From Candidatus Rokuibacteriota bacterium (GTDB lineage Bacteria; Methylomirabilota; Methylomirabilia; Rokubacteriales; CSP1-6), in assembly GCA_003220535.1 (NCBI GenBank), contig QHSU01000065.1:1-64000 (forward strand): 64,000 nt of DNA. The letters run 5' to 3'. The notes under the pieces are model-generated. The model was given only the letters and a program-made list of their open reading frames with translations. It had not been told where the DNA came from and made no database searches. This document shows, piece by piece, positions 23,776 through 32,336 of the stretch (positions are counted from its first letter, which is position 1; each line of letters starts with the position of its first letter). The position numbers were made by a program, and so were the translations under genes.

Positions 23776-25485
23776 TCATGGCTTCTTGCAGATCACGTTG
23801 AGCAGTGCCTGGCGCTTCTCGTCGCGCACGACCTTGAGCGCGCGGGCCAGCGCCTCGGGCAGCGCCGCCGGGTCCTCGACGCGCTCGGCGTGGCCGCCGG
23901 AGGCGCGGCACACCAGCTCGTAGTCGGGCGCCGGCTCGAGGTCCGAGAGCGGCATGGTGGCCGACTTGACGCCGGCACCCGCGGGCGCGTGGCTCTGTAC
24001 CGCGCGCTTGACCGCGTTCCAGGCGCGGTTGTTGAAGATCACGAACAGTGCCGGCAGATTGTACGCGCGGGAAACGAAGTGAGCGGCGGTCGGAGCGCCG
24101 AAGATGTAGGCGCCGTCGCCGACGCAGCAGATGACCGTCTTGTCCGGCGCGGCCAGCTTGGCCCCGAGGGCCGCGCCCAGGCCCCAGCCGAGGCCGCCGG
24201 CCGGCGACGACCCGAAGTAAGTCCCCGGCGCGCGGAAGCAGCCCTGGGTCGGATCGAAATCGTACTCGTCCACGAGGATGGTCCGGTCGTCCACGAGATC
24301 GCCGACGCACTTCGAGACCCAGACCATCTCGAGGGGTTTTTCGTTCTGCGCCTTCCGCGCCGTCGCGGCCCACGTCTCGCGGAGCCTCCGGTGCTCGGCG
24401 TGCCAGCGCTGCGTGCGCTCACCGACGGCGGCGGCGTCGACACGCGGCCGGACGGCCTCGGCGAGCGCGCTCAGGTTCAGGCTGACCGTGCCCGACAGCG
24501 CCGCGTCGGCCGGGAACCCTCTGATCGGGTAACGCGCGAAGAGCGGATCCACCGCAATCTGGACGATCTTCGTCTCGGGCCGCGGCGCCTTGAGCGCAGG
24601 AAACCACAGCACGTCGGACTCGACCGCCACGACGCAGTCGGCGTCGTCGAGATACGGCGTCGCATCGAAGCCCGCGTGGAGCGGGTGATCCTGGGGGAAG
24701 TTCACGTAGGTGTGGAACTGATCGATCACCGGCGCGCCGAGCGCTTCGGCCAGCCTGACGAGCGCGGCGACGGCGAGGGGGTCGCGGCCGGCAGCCTTGG
24801 TGAGGATGATCGGGTTGCGAGCCGCGGCCAGGAGCCGCGCCGTCTCGGCGATCGCCTCGGGTGCCGCGACCGCCGCGGCCGGACGGGGCGCCCGGCTCGC
24901 CTCGGCATACTCGAAGGTCTCCTGCTTCTCGGCCAGGACTTCACGGGGCAACGTGAGATAGACGGGCCCGCGCGGCTCGGCCTGGGCGAGCGACAGCGCG
25001 CGGTCGACGACCGTCTCGAGCTGGGTGAAGTTCCGGAGCTCGTAATCCCACTTGACGTACTCGCGGACCATCCCGGCCTGATCGAAGGATTCCTGCGCCC
25101 AGTGGATCGCGCGGTTGCGGCTGCCGTGCAGGCCGGCCTCGGTGAGCGGGTTGCGCCCGGCGCTGAAGAGGATCGGCACGTTCGAGCGCGCGGCGTTGAT
25201 GATGCCGCCGACCGCGTTGCCGGCGCCGACGATCACGTGGACCATGACGACCTGGGGTCGCCCGGTGACCATCGCGTAGCCGTGAGCCATGCTCACCGCC
25301 GGCGTCTCGTGCGGGATCGTCATCGGCCGCGGCAACGCCTGGCCCTGGGAGAGCCGCTTGGCGTAGGCGTCGATCAGCGGCGCGAAGTCCGTGCCGGAAT
25401 TCGCGAAGAAGTACTCGACGCCGCGGGCGGCCAGGAGCTCCAGGTAGGCTTCGGCGGTGCTTTCGACGCTCGCTCGCTTGGTCAT
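23776..25485 (-). CDS. Thiamine-diphosphate-dependent enzyme (acetolactate synthase/decarboxylase family)
   Basis: The 569-residue protein has the three-domain layout of the family. The N-terminal Pyr domain carries the catalytic Glu in IPHETPAVSMAHGYAM (near residue 60). A central Rossmann-like domain follows, and the C-terminal PP domain holds the ThDP motif GDGAYIFGAPTAAHF ending in NN. It is not a close match to biosynthetic IlvB, and no small subunit is nearby. Lying between two amidohydrolases, it probably decarboxylates or ligates a 2-oxo acid in a degradation pathway; the substrate is unknown. Confidence 0.88.
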   Translation of the reverse strand: MTKRASVESTAEAYLELLAARGVEYFFANSGTDFAPLIDAYAKRLSQGQALPRPMTIPHETPAVSMAHGYAMVTGRPQVVMVHVIVGAGNAVGGIINAARSNVPILFSAGRNPLTEAGLHGSRNRAIHWAQESFDQAGMVREYVKWDYELRNFTQLETVVDRALSLAQAEPRGPVYLTLPREVLAEKQETFEYAEASRAPRPAAAVAAPEAIAETARLLAAARNPIILTKAAGRDPLAVAALVRLAEALGAPVIDQFHTYVNFPQDHPLHAGFDATPYLDDADCVVAVESDVLWFPALKAPRPETKIVQIAVDPLFARYPIRGFPADAALSGTVSLNLSALAEAVRPRVDAAAVGERTQRWHAEHRRLRETWAATARKAQNEKPLEMVWVSKCVGDLVDDRTILVDEYDFDPTQGCFRAPGTYFGSSPAGGLGWGLGAALGAKLAAPDKTVICCVGDGAYIFGAPTAAHFVSRAYNLPALFVIFNNRAWNAVKRAVQSHAPAGAGVKSATMPLSDLEPAPDYELVCRASGGHAERVEDPAALPEALARALKVVRDEKRQALLNVICKKP

Positions 25486-25509
25486 CGTCTCTCTCTCCCT
25501 CGAGTTGAG

Positions 25510-26523
25510 CTATTTGAGCCGCAGCCGGAGCATCCGGCGAGCGTTGCCCTCGTAGATCTTCACCTTCTCGTCCTCGGTGGCGCGCATCCGCGTCATCGCC
25601 TCGATGGTGTCGCGGATGAAGCCCGGCCCCTTCTCGGGATCGAAGGGCATGTCGGTCCCGAAGAGGACGTGGTCGGCCCCGAAGAAGGCCAGCCCGGACT
25701 CCATGGCGTGCCAGGCGCCGAAGAGGGCGGTGTCGCCGTAGAACATCTTGAAGTACTCGATCGGCGGCTTCTGCAAACGCGCGAGCGCGGCCATGTCCTC
25801 GGCATCGTCGGTCCGGCTGCCGAGCTGATCCAGGCCGCCGCCGACGCGGCCGGCGCAGAACGGGATCATGGCGCCCATGTGGTGCGTGATGATCTTCAGC
25901 CGGGGATGGCGATCGAAGATTCCGGAGAAGACCAGGCGCCCCATCGCCACGGAGGTCTCGTACGGCCAGCCGAACGCCCACCACATGTCGTACTTCGACC
26001 GCTTCTCGCTCGCGTAGTCGGCGAATGCCGCCGGCCGCGCCGGATGCATCCAGATCGGCAGGTCGCGCTGGGCCATCCGGTCGAAGACCGGCTGGTACTC
26101 CGGCAGATCGAGCGGCCGTCCGGCGACGTTGGTGTACACCTGCACACCCGTGGCGCCGAGATCGTCGATCGTCCGATCGATCTCGCGCACCGCGGCGTCG
26201 GGATTGTTCATCGGGAGCGACGCGACGAAGCCGGGGAAGCGGTCAGGGTTCCGGGCGACCACTTCGGCCATTCCGTCGTTGGCGAGCCGCGCGAGCTCGG
26301 GGCTCACGTCGGGGCCACCCACGACCTCGATGGGCGGGTTGGCGAGCGTGAGGACCTGCGTGTAGCCCTCGTAGCGGTCCATGAGCCGCAGGCGCTCCGC
26401 GACGTCGACCAGGACGGGGATCCCCGACATCCGCTTTTGCAGCGTCATGCCCGGCGGAGCCACCTGCAGCATCCGATCGAAATAGCGGCGCGGCATGATG
26501 TGCGGAAAGATGTCGATCTTCAC
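25510..26523 (-). CDS. Amidohydrolase family 2 protein (second copy in the cluster)
   Basis: The 337-residue protein starts VKIDIFPHIMPRRYFDR and has LPIWMHPARPAAFADY near residue 150, KIITHHMGAMIPFCAGR near residue 205 and HVLFGTDMPFDPEKGPGF near residue 280. The final Asp and the two His regions form the metal site of ACMSD-like and gamma-resorcylate-decarboxylase-like enzymes. GTG 26523 is preceded by GGAGGCCTG. It reads toward the ThDP-enzyme gene with a 24-base gap, so the three genes 26523-22731 are probably one operon. Confidence 0.88.
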   Translation of the reverse strand: MKIDIFPHIMPRRYFDRMLQVAPPGMTLQKRMSGIPVLVDVAERLRLMDRYEGYTQVLTLANPPIEVVGGPDVSPELARLANDGMAEVVARNPDRFPGFVASLPMNNPDAAVREIDRTIDDLGATGVQVYTNVAGRPLDLPEYQPVFDRMAQRDLPIWMHPARPAAFADYASEKRSKYDMWWAFGWPYETSVAMGRLVFSGIFDRHPRLKIITHHMGAMIPFCAGRVGGGLDQLGSRTDDAEDMAALARLQKPPIEYFKMFYGDTALFGAWHAMESGLAFFGADHVLFGTDMPFDPEKGPGFIRDTIEAMTRMRATEDEKVKIYEGNARRMLRLRLK

Positions 26524-26564
26524 CAGGCCTCCTGGTCCCTCGGTGCTAGGCCTCGGGGATCCGT

Positions 26565-26586
26565 CGCCTGAGGATAAGCTCAGGCG
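26565..26586. promoter_or_regulatory. Perfect inverted repeat in a divergent promoter region
   Basis: CGCCTGAG (26565-26572) and CTCAGGCG (26579-26586) form an 8-bp perfect inverted repeat with a six-base spacer. It sits between two divergent genes (starts 26523 and 26623), where an operator shared by both would be expected. A -10-like TAGAGT (26609-26614) lies eight bases before ATG 26623. Confidence 0.4.
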
Positions 26587-26622
26587 GCCCCGAAAGAAAG
26601 AAGCAGGGTAGAGTAGGGGGCC

Positions 26623-27360
26623 ATGACGTCGGGGCGTGTCCGGGGCGGCGTCAACCAGTACGGGTTCAGCGTCGGCATCCTCATGCTCGACACGCGATTT
26701 CCCCGGATCCCCGGCGACATGGGCAATGCCGCGACCTTCCCGTTCCCGGTCCGCTACGAGCGCGTGAGCGGCGCCGACCCCGATCTGGTCGTGCGGCGGG
26801 GCGCGGCGGGCCTCTTGCCCGCGTTCCTCGAAGGAGCGCAGCGGCTCGAGCGCGAAGGGGTGGGCGCGATCACCACCAACTGCGGATTTCTCGTCAAGTT
26901 CCAGCGCGAGATCGCCGCCTCGGTCCGGGTGCCCGTGTTCACCTCGAGTCTCCTGCTGGTCCCCCTCGTCCACCGTCTACTTCCGCCCGGACGGCGTGTC
27001 GGCATCATGACCGTGAACGCTGGGACGCTCACGGCAGAGCATCTCGCCGGCGCGGGCATCGGCGGCGACATCCCGATCGCCGTCGCCGGGATGGAGACGG
27101 AGAAGGAGTTCACCCGCGTGCTCCTGGGCAACGAGCTGGTGCTGGACGTGGATGTCGCGCGCGAGGAGCACGTGCGAGTCGCGCGCCGGCTCGTCGCCGA
27201 GCACGGGGACATCGGCGCGGTCGTGCTGGAGTGCACCAACATGCCGCCGTATACCGCCGACATCCAGCGCGAGACCGGACTTCCCGTCTTCGACATCGTC
27301 TCGCTCGTCACCATGGTCCACGCGGCACTCGCCGCCGGCCAGCCGCCTCGACCGGCGTGA
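26623..27360 (+). CDS. Aspartate/glutamate racemase superfamily protein
   Basis: The 245-residue protein shows the two-domain racemase pattern with a catalytic cysteine in each half: ITTNCGFLVKFQ (near residue 90) and VVLECTNMPPYTAD (near residue 205). It opens with VGILMLDTRFPRIPGDMGN. Relatives include hydantoin racemase, arylmalonate decarboxylase and maleate isomerase, so racemase activity on amino acids is not assured. It starts at a probable leaderless ATG and is followed nine bases later by livG, suggesting a link to the compound imported by the Liv transporter. Confidence 0.82.
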   Translation: MTSGRVRGGVNQYGFSVGILMLDTRFPRIPGDMGNAATFPFPVRYERVSGADPDLVVRRGAAGLLPAFLEGAQRLEREGVGAITTNCGFLVKFQREIAASVRVPVFTSSLLLVPLVHRLLPPGRRVGIMTVNAGTLTAEHLAGAGIGGDIPIAVAGMETEKEFTRVLLGNELVLDVDVAREEHVRVARRLVAEHGDIGAVVLECTNMPPYTADIQRETGLPVFDIVSLVTMVHAALAAGQPPRPA

Positions 27361-27369
27361 CCGGCTGAC

Positions 27370-28128
27370 GTGACAGAGGTCGCCGGCGCGCCGAACGGAT
27401 GGCTCGTCCAGACGCGGGGCCTCACGAAGCGGTTCGGCGGGCTGGTGGCGGTGGACGATCTTCCCCTCGCGCTTCGCCCCGGCGAGGTGCGAGGGCTCAT
27501 CGGACCCAACGGCTCGGGCAAGACGACGACGGTCAATCTGCTCTCTGGCCTGTACCGCGCCGATGGGGGAGACATCCGCCTGCGCGGCGAGCGCATCGAT
27601 CGCCTGCGACCGCACCAGATCACGGCGCGGGGTGTGGCCAGGACGTTCCAGACTCCGAAGCTCTTCGGGAACATGACGGTGCTGGAAAACGTCCTGCTGC
27701 CGGCCCTGGCCGAGCTCGGCCGGGGCGGCCACCGCCCGATGCCCGAGATCATCGACCGCGCCCGCCGGCTGCTCGAGCTCGTCACCCTGGACGGCCAGCG
27801 CCACGCGCTGGCCAAGGAGCTGTCCGGCGGTCAGAGCATGCTGCTGCAAATCGCGCGCGGCCTCATGGTGAACCCGATCCATCTTTTCCTGATGGACGAG
27901 CCGTTCGCGGGGGTGCATCCCACGATCAAGGACACCATCATGGAAACGATCCTCCGGATGAACCGCGAGGAGCGTGTGACGTTCCTGATCGTGTCCCACG
28001 AGATGGCGACCTTGCGCCGGCTCTGCCCGCGGGTCTCGGTGATGCACGAGGGCAAGCTCATCGCCGAGGGGTCGTTCGAGGAGATCGCCAACCACGCCGC
28101 CGTCCTCGAAGCCTACCTGGGGCGGTAA
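27370..28128 (+). CDS. livG: Branched-chain amino-acid-type ABC transporter ATP-binding protein LivG
   Basis: The 252-residue ATPase has Walker A GPNGSGKTTTVNLLSG (near residue 45), signature LSGGQSMLLQIARGL (near residue 150), Walker B LFLMDEPFAGVHP and the H-loop IVSHEM. The GVARTFQTPKLF Q-loop region is typical of LivG. It energises uptake with LivF, LivM and LivH. GTG 27370 follows the racemase stop by nine bases, and the gene ends directly before the livF GTG. Confidence 0.93.
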   Translation: MTEVAGAPNGWLVQTRGLTKRFGGLVAVDDLPLALRPGEVRGLIGPNGSGKTTTVNLLSGLYRADGGDIRLRGERIDRLRPHQITARGVARTFQTPKLFGNMTVLENVLLPALAELGRGGHRPMPEIIDRARRLLELVTLDGQRHALAKELSGGQSMLLQIARGLMVNPIHLFLMDEPFAGVHPTIKDTIMETILRMNREERVTFLIVSHEMATLRRLCPRVSVMHEGKLIAEGSFEEIANHAAVLEAYLGR

Positions 28129-28851
28129 GTGGCGCTGCTCGAGCTCCAGGGGATCGTCGTCGGCTACGTCGAAGGCATCGACATCCTGAACGACGTCCAC
28201 CTCGGTGTCGCCCGTGGCACCGTGACCGGCGTCATCGGTCCGAACGGCGCCGGAAAATCGACGCTCCTCAAGACGATCTTTGGATTCCTCCATCCGAGCC
28301 GGGGCCGAATCGTCCTGGACGGGCGCGAGATCCATCACCTGGCGCCGCACACGCTCAAGCGGTCGGGTATCGGCTACGTGCCGCAGGGCGCGAACATCTT
28401 CCCCCAGCTCACGGTACAGGAAAATCTCGAGCTCGGGGCCTGGGTGTTCCGGCACGACCGGGCGCGTGTCGCCGGGATGCTGGAGCGCGCCTACGACGCC
28501 TTTCCGCGTCTCGGCGACAAGCGCCGGCTCCGCGCCACGGTGCTCTCCGGCGGAGAGGCGAAGATGCTCTCGGTCGCCAAGGAGCTCGTGACCGCGCCGA
28601 GCTTGCTCCTGGTCGACGAGCCATCGGCGGGCCTGGCGCCGCGAATCGCCGAGCAGGTCTACGAGCGGCTGCGCGAGGTCCAGGCCGCCGGCGTGACGAT
28701 CCTTCTCGTCGATCAGAACATCACGAAGGCCGTCGAGATCTCGGACTACCTCTACATGCTCGAGATCGGGCGCGTGCGACGGGAGGGTCCGCGCCAGGCC
28801 TTCGCCGATCAGCTCCGCGAGATCATCCGCGACTCGCTCCTCGGAGCCTGA
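28129..28851 (+). CDS. livF: Branched-chain amino-acid-type ABC transporter ATP-binding protein LivF
   Basis: The 240-residue ATPase has Walker A GPNGAGKSTLLKTIFG (near residue 40), the LivF-type Q-loop IGYVPQGANIFPQLTVQENL, a signature variant LSGGEAKMLSVAKEL and Walker B LLLVDEPSAGLAP. The ending DQNITKAVEISDYLYMLE is characteristic of LivF. GTG 28129 follows the livG TAA with no gap. Confidence 0.93.
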   Translation: MALLELQGIVVGYVEGIDILNDVHLGVARGTVTGVIGPNGAGKSTLLKTIFGFLHPSRGRIVLDGREIHHLAPHTLKRSGIGYVPQGANIFPQLTVQENLELGAWVFRHDRARVAGMLERAYDAFPRLGDKRRLRATVLSGGEAKMLSVAKELVTAPSLLLVDEPSAGLAPRIAEQVYERLREVQAAGVTILLVDQNITKAVEISDYLYMLEIGRVRREGPRQAFADQLREIIRDSLLGA

Positions 28852-28852
28852 C

Positions 28853-29827
28853 CTGCCGCGTGTCCTTCGCCGCCTCGCGTGGTGCCTGCTGGCGTACGCG
28901 GCGCTGGCATGGCTGCCGTGGGCGATGTCGGAGTACCACACCCACGTGCTGGCCACGAGCCTCTACTACGTCATCCTCGCCATCGGCTGGAACCTGCTCG
29001 CCGGCTACACCGGGCAGTTCTCGCTGGCGCACCATACGTTCGCCGGGATCGGCGCCTACACCTCGGCCCTGCTCGTCCTGTACGCGCACGTGCCGATCCT
29101 CGTGGGCATCGCGGCTGGGGTCGTCGTGGCGGCCGCGATCGGCTACGGCCTCGGCACACTGTGCCTGAGGATGCGCGCGATCTACCTGGCGCTCGCCACC
29201 TGGGCCTTCGCCGAGTCGATGCGGCTCTTCATCACGGTCGAGTACGAGATCACCCGGGGCGACCTCGGCCTGGCGACGCCGTTCCTCTTCGCGACGCCCC
29301 GTCCCACCGCGTACTACTACCTCTTCCTCGCCCTCGCGCTGGCGGCCGTCCTCGCCGCGCGCGAGATCATCGACTCTCGGGTCGGCGCGTACATGCGATC
29401 GATCCGGGATGACGAGGAGGCGGCGGCCGTCATGGGCGTGGATACCTTCAAGTGGAAGCGGTTCGTCTTCGCCGTTTCGGCCGTCTTCGCGGCGGTCGCC
29501 GGCGGGTTCCAGGGCCACTACGTCGGCCTGCTGTCGCCGACGCCGATGAAGTTCAACGAGATGGCCATGGTGGTCGTCATGGTGATCGTGGGTGGTCTCC
29601 GGACGTTCGCCGGACCGATCCTGGGTGCGGTGTTCATCGAGGTGCTGTCGGAGGCGCTGCGGGCCTGGGGCGAGATCCGCATGGTGCTCTTCGCTCTGCT
29701 CGTGATCGTCATCGCCCGCGGCTACCCGGGAGGGCTGGCGGGCATCGGTCGCGGGCTCGGCCAGCGGCTAGCGGCGCGCATCCCGGCCCTGGCGCCGGTC
29801 TTCACACCCCGCCGGCAATGGGACTGA
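28853..29827 (+). CDS. livM: Branched-chain amino-acid-type ABC transporter permease LivM
   Basis: The membrane protein carries the LivM core: LAIGWNLLAGYTGQFSLAHH, AIYLALATWAFAESM and the cytoplasmic SIRDDEEAAAVMGVDTFKWK loop. The first in-frame ATG (28925) would remove the first membrane helix (WCLLAYAALAWLPWAM). That helix is read in frame from a CTG at 28853, one base after the livF stop, with GGAG eight bases upstream, so a CTG start is likely (324 residues). Together with livH it forms the transmembrane channel. Confidence 0.88.
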   Translation: MPRVLRRLAWCLLAYAALAWLPWAMSEYHTHVLATSLYYVILAIGWNLLAGYTGQFSLAHHTFAGIGAYTSALLVLYAHVPILVGIAAGVVVAAAIGYGLGTLCLRMRAIYLALATWAFAESMRLFITVEYEITRGDLGLATPFLFATPRPTAYYYLFLALALAAVLAAREIIDSRVGAYMRSIRDDEEAAAVMGVDTFKWKRFVFAVSAVFAAVAGGFQGHYVGLLSPTPMKFNEMAMVVVMVIVGGLRTFAGPILGAVFIEVLSEALRAWGEIRMVLFALLVIVIARGYPGGLAGIGRGLGQRLAARIPALAPVFTPRRQWD

Positions 29828-29856
29828 CGGCAGTGCGAGCCGAAGCCGTTCGCCCT

Positions 29857-30060
29857 TCAGATCCGAGAATCGTCAACGAGCGCCAGCGCCTGCTTCGGGC
29901 AGCGCCGTACGGCTTCCTCCACGCGGGCCCGCAACGTCTCGGGCGGCTGCTCCGTGCGCAGATAGAGCCGGTCGTCGCCGCGCACCTCGAAAACCTCGGG
30001 CACCAGACGCATGCACACCGCGTTGCTCTCGCAGAGAGCGTAGTCGACGACCACTCGCAT
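29857..30060 (-). CDS. [3Fe-4S]-type ferredoxin, likely P450 electron donor
   Basis: The 67-residue protein has the cluster cysteines in LCESNAVCMRLVPEVFEV (C-x5-C, residues about 10-16) and RRCPKQALAL near the C-terminus. This pattern lacks the extra cysteine of 4Fe-4S ferredoxins and matches the small 3Fe-4S ferredoxins that feed cytochromes P450 in actinobacteria and others. It is divergent from the P450 gene next door (starts 30060 and 30183). No ferredoxin reductase gene is nearby. ATG 30060 matches the family start MRVVVD. Confidence 0.88.
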   Translation of the reverse strand: MRVVVDYALCESNAVCMRLVPEVFEVRGDDRLYLRTEQPPETLRARVEEAVRRCPKQALALVDDSRI

Positions 30061-30182
30061 GTCAGGCCTCCCGCCGATCTGCCGGATCTGAAGGCTCGCC
30101 TTGACCCGAGTGTAGCGAATGCGGTACTCGGAGGGGAGCCAGAGTCCGGGCGCCCGAGCTCGATCCACCGGAGGCAGACGCG

Positions 30183-31424
30183 ATGAGCGAGATCCCCGCG
30201 CCGACGACCACGCTGACCCTCGACGAGGTCAACCCGGCCAGCTTCGACTTCTGGCTTCGGGACGACATCCACGGCGCGATGGCCCGCCTGCGTCACGAGC
30301 GGCCGATCGCCTGGCACCAGCATCCTGACTCGGGCCGGGGGTTCTGGTCCCTGACCCGGTTCGACGATGTCGCCGCCGCCAGCCGCGACTGGGAGACGTT
30401 CAGCTCGGCCTACGGGATCCAGGTGATGACCGACCCGGAGGACGCCGCGCGGATCGGGATCCGGTCGATGATCTCCACGGATCCACCGAAGCACACGAAG
30501 CTCAGGGCGATCGTCAATCGAGGTTTCACCCCCCGCATGGTGGCGAAGGCCGAGGACTCGGTGCGGCGTCGGGCGCGCGAGATCGTCGACGCCGTGGCTC
30601 CCAGGGGCGAGATCGAGTTCGTCTCGGAGGTGTCGTCTGTTCTCCCGGTGGCCATCATCTGCGACATGGTGGGCGTGCCCGACGCCGATCGGCCGCGTCT
30701 GCTCGATCTCACCAACCGCCTCCTGGCCGGCGGCGACGCCGAGTACGGCGGAACGAAAGAGTCGCTCGTGCAGGCGGGCCACGAGCTCCGCGACTATGGG
30801 CTATGGCTCGGTCGCAGCCGCCTGGAGCATCCTCAGGAGGACATCGCGACGACGCTCGTCCACGCCGAGATGGACGGCGAGGCGCTGCCGCCGGAGGACC
30901 TGGGACCGTTCATCCTCTTGCTCATAGCCGCGGGCAACGAGACGACGCGCAACGCGATCAGCCACGGGCTCTGGGCGCTCACGACTTTCCCGGACGAGAA
31001 GCGCCGATGGCTCGACGACCTGGAGGGCCACGCCGCCACCGCGGCTGAGGAGATCGTCCGCTGGGCGAGCCCGCTGCTGCACATGCGGCGGACGCTGACG
31101 CGCGACGTCTCGTTCGGCGGAGTCGAGATGCGCAAAGGCGAGAAGGTCGCGATGTGGTACGTGTCCGCCAACCGCGACGAGACGCACTTCGAGGATCCGT
31201 ACCGCTTCGACATCACTCGGGAGCCGAATCACCAGGGCGGCTTCGGGACCGGCGGGCCGCACTTCTGCCTCGGCGCCCACCTCGCCCGGCGCGAAGTCGT
31301 CGTGATGATGAGGGAGCTGCTGCGGCGCCTGCCCGACATCGAAGCCACGGGCAAGCCGGAAAAGCTCCGCTCGAACTTCATACACGGCATCAAGCGGCTG
31401 CCGGCCGCGTTCAAGCCGGTCTAG
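30183..31424 (+). CDS. Cytochrome P450
   Basis: The 413-residue soluble P450 has the I-helix oxygen-binding motif LIAAGNETTRNAISHGL (near residue 245), the ExxR pair in AEEIVRWASPLLHMRR and the heme cysteine loop FGTGGPHFCLGAHLARRE (Cys near residue 361). It resembles the CYP12x-type sterol and fatty-acid hydroxylases by these motifs, but the substrate is not certain. CCGGAGG precedes ATG 30183. It sits between the two halves of a Liv transporter, divergent from its probable ferredoxin. Confidence 0.92.
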   Translation: MSEIPAPTTTLTLDEVNPASFDFWLRDDIHGAMARLRHERPIAWHQHPDSGRGFWSLTRFDDVAAASRDWETFSSAYGIQVMTDPEDAARIGIRSMISTDPPKHTKLRAIVNRGFTPRMVAKAEDSVRRRAREIVDAVAPRGEIEFVSEVSSVLPVAIICDMVGVPDADRPRLLDLTNRLLAGGDAEYGGTKESLVQAGHELRDYGLWLGRSRLEHPQEDIATTLVHAEMDGEALPPEDLGPFILLLIAAGNETTRNAISHGLWALTTFPDEKRRWLDDLEGHAATAAEEIVRWASPLLHMRRTLTRDVSFGGVEMRKGEKVAMWYVSANRDETHFEDPYRFDITREPNHQGGFGTGGPHFCLGAHLARREVVVMMRELLRRLPDIEATGKPEKLRSNFIHGIKRLPAAFKPV

Positions 31425-31427
31425 CGC

Positions 31428-32318
31428 CTACACGCTACGCTCGCGCTCGCCGAAGAGTCCGGTGGGCCGGAACACGAGCAGCGCGATCAGCAGCAGGAAG
31501 CCGTAGAGGTCCTTGTAGGCTGCCGAGAGGAACACCGAGCCCAGCGCCTCGATCACGCCGAGGAGCACGCCGCCCACGATGCTGCCAAGGACCGAGCCGA
31601 GCCCGCCGATCACGATGATCTCGAAGCCCTTGAAGGTCGAGATGGCGCCGTTCTCCGGGTAGACGAGGAAGTCGGGCGCCAGGAGCGCGCCGGCCGCGGC
31701 CGCCAGCGCCACACCGATGCCGAACGCCAGCATGTCCAGACGGAGCACATCGATCCCGGCGGTCTGGATGCCGACGCGATTCTGGGCGGCGCCGCGGAGC
31801 GCGCGGCCGAGCCAGGTCTTCTTGATCACCAGATAGAAGAGGCTGAGAAGGACGAGCGTGGCGATCAGCGCCACGAAGCGGTTGCCCGAGATGGGCAGCG
31901 TTCCGAGCGTCATCGGGCGCGCATAGTCGGGCGGCGCGTACTGGTTCGGGCCCCCCAGGACGATCGCCAGGTTCCGGAAGAAGACCATGAGAGCGATCGT
32001 GATGATCGTCGCGTACTCGTCGCGCCGCTCGATGCCGCCCACGAACATCGGTCGCAGGAGAAATCGCTGGACGACCAGCCCGAGGAGGAACACGGCGCCC
32101 ATCGACAGCGGGAGCGCGACGTACCAGAGCCGGGGGCCGAGCAGGTTCACGATCAGGGCGTACTGCACGTAGCTGCCGATCATGTAGAACTCGCCCATCC
32201 CCCAGTTGATCATCTTCATGATGCTGTAGATGAAGGTGATCCCGAGGGCCATCAGGCTGTAGATCACGCCGATGACCACGCCCGAGAGCAAGTACTGCGA
32301 GAAGAGGTGTGCGTCCAC
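31428..32318 (-). CDS. livH: Branched-chain amino-acid-type ABC transporter permease LivH
   Basis: The 296-residue membrane protein has the LivH opening YLLSGVVIGVIYSLMALGITF, MINWGMGEFYMIGSY near residue 35, RALRGAAQNRVGIQTAGID in the cytoplasmic loop and FKGFEIIVIGGLGSVLGSIVG near residue 230. It lies downstream of livK on the minus strand and ends three bases from the P450 stop. The start is GTG 32318. The missing livG, livF and livM partners lie just across the P450, in the opposite direction. Confidence 0.93.
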   Translation of the reverse strand: MDAHLFSQYLLSGVVIGVIYSLMALGITFIYSIMKMINWGMGEFYMIGSYVQYALIVNLLGPRLWYVALPLSMGAVFLLGLVVQRFLLRPMFVGGIERRDEYATIITIALMVFFRNLAIVLGGPNQYAPPDYARPMTLGTLPISGNRFVALIATLVLLSLFYLVIKKTWLGRALRGAAQNRVGIQTAGIDVLRLDMLAFGIGVALAAAAGALLAPDFLVYPENGAISTFKGFEIIVIGGLGSVLGSIVGGVLLGVIEALGSVFLSAAYKDLYGFLLLIALLVFRPTGLFGERERSV

Positions 32319-32336
32319 CGCGGAGGCGTTTCGGCC

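Noticed and set aside
26754-28956. Long minus-strand frames opposite the racemase, livG and livF
   Set aside because: They are antisense to genes with complete catalytic motifs and show no domain.
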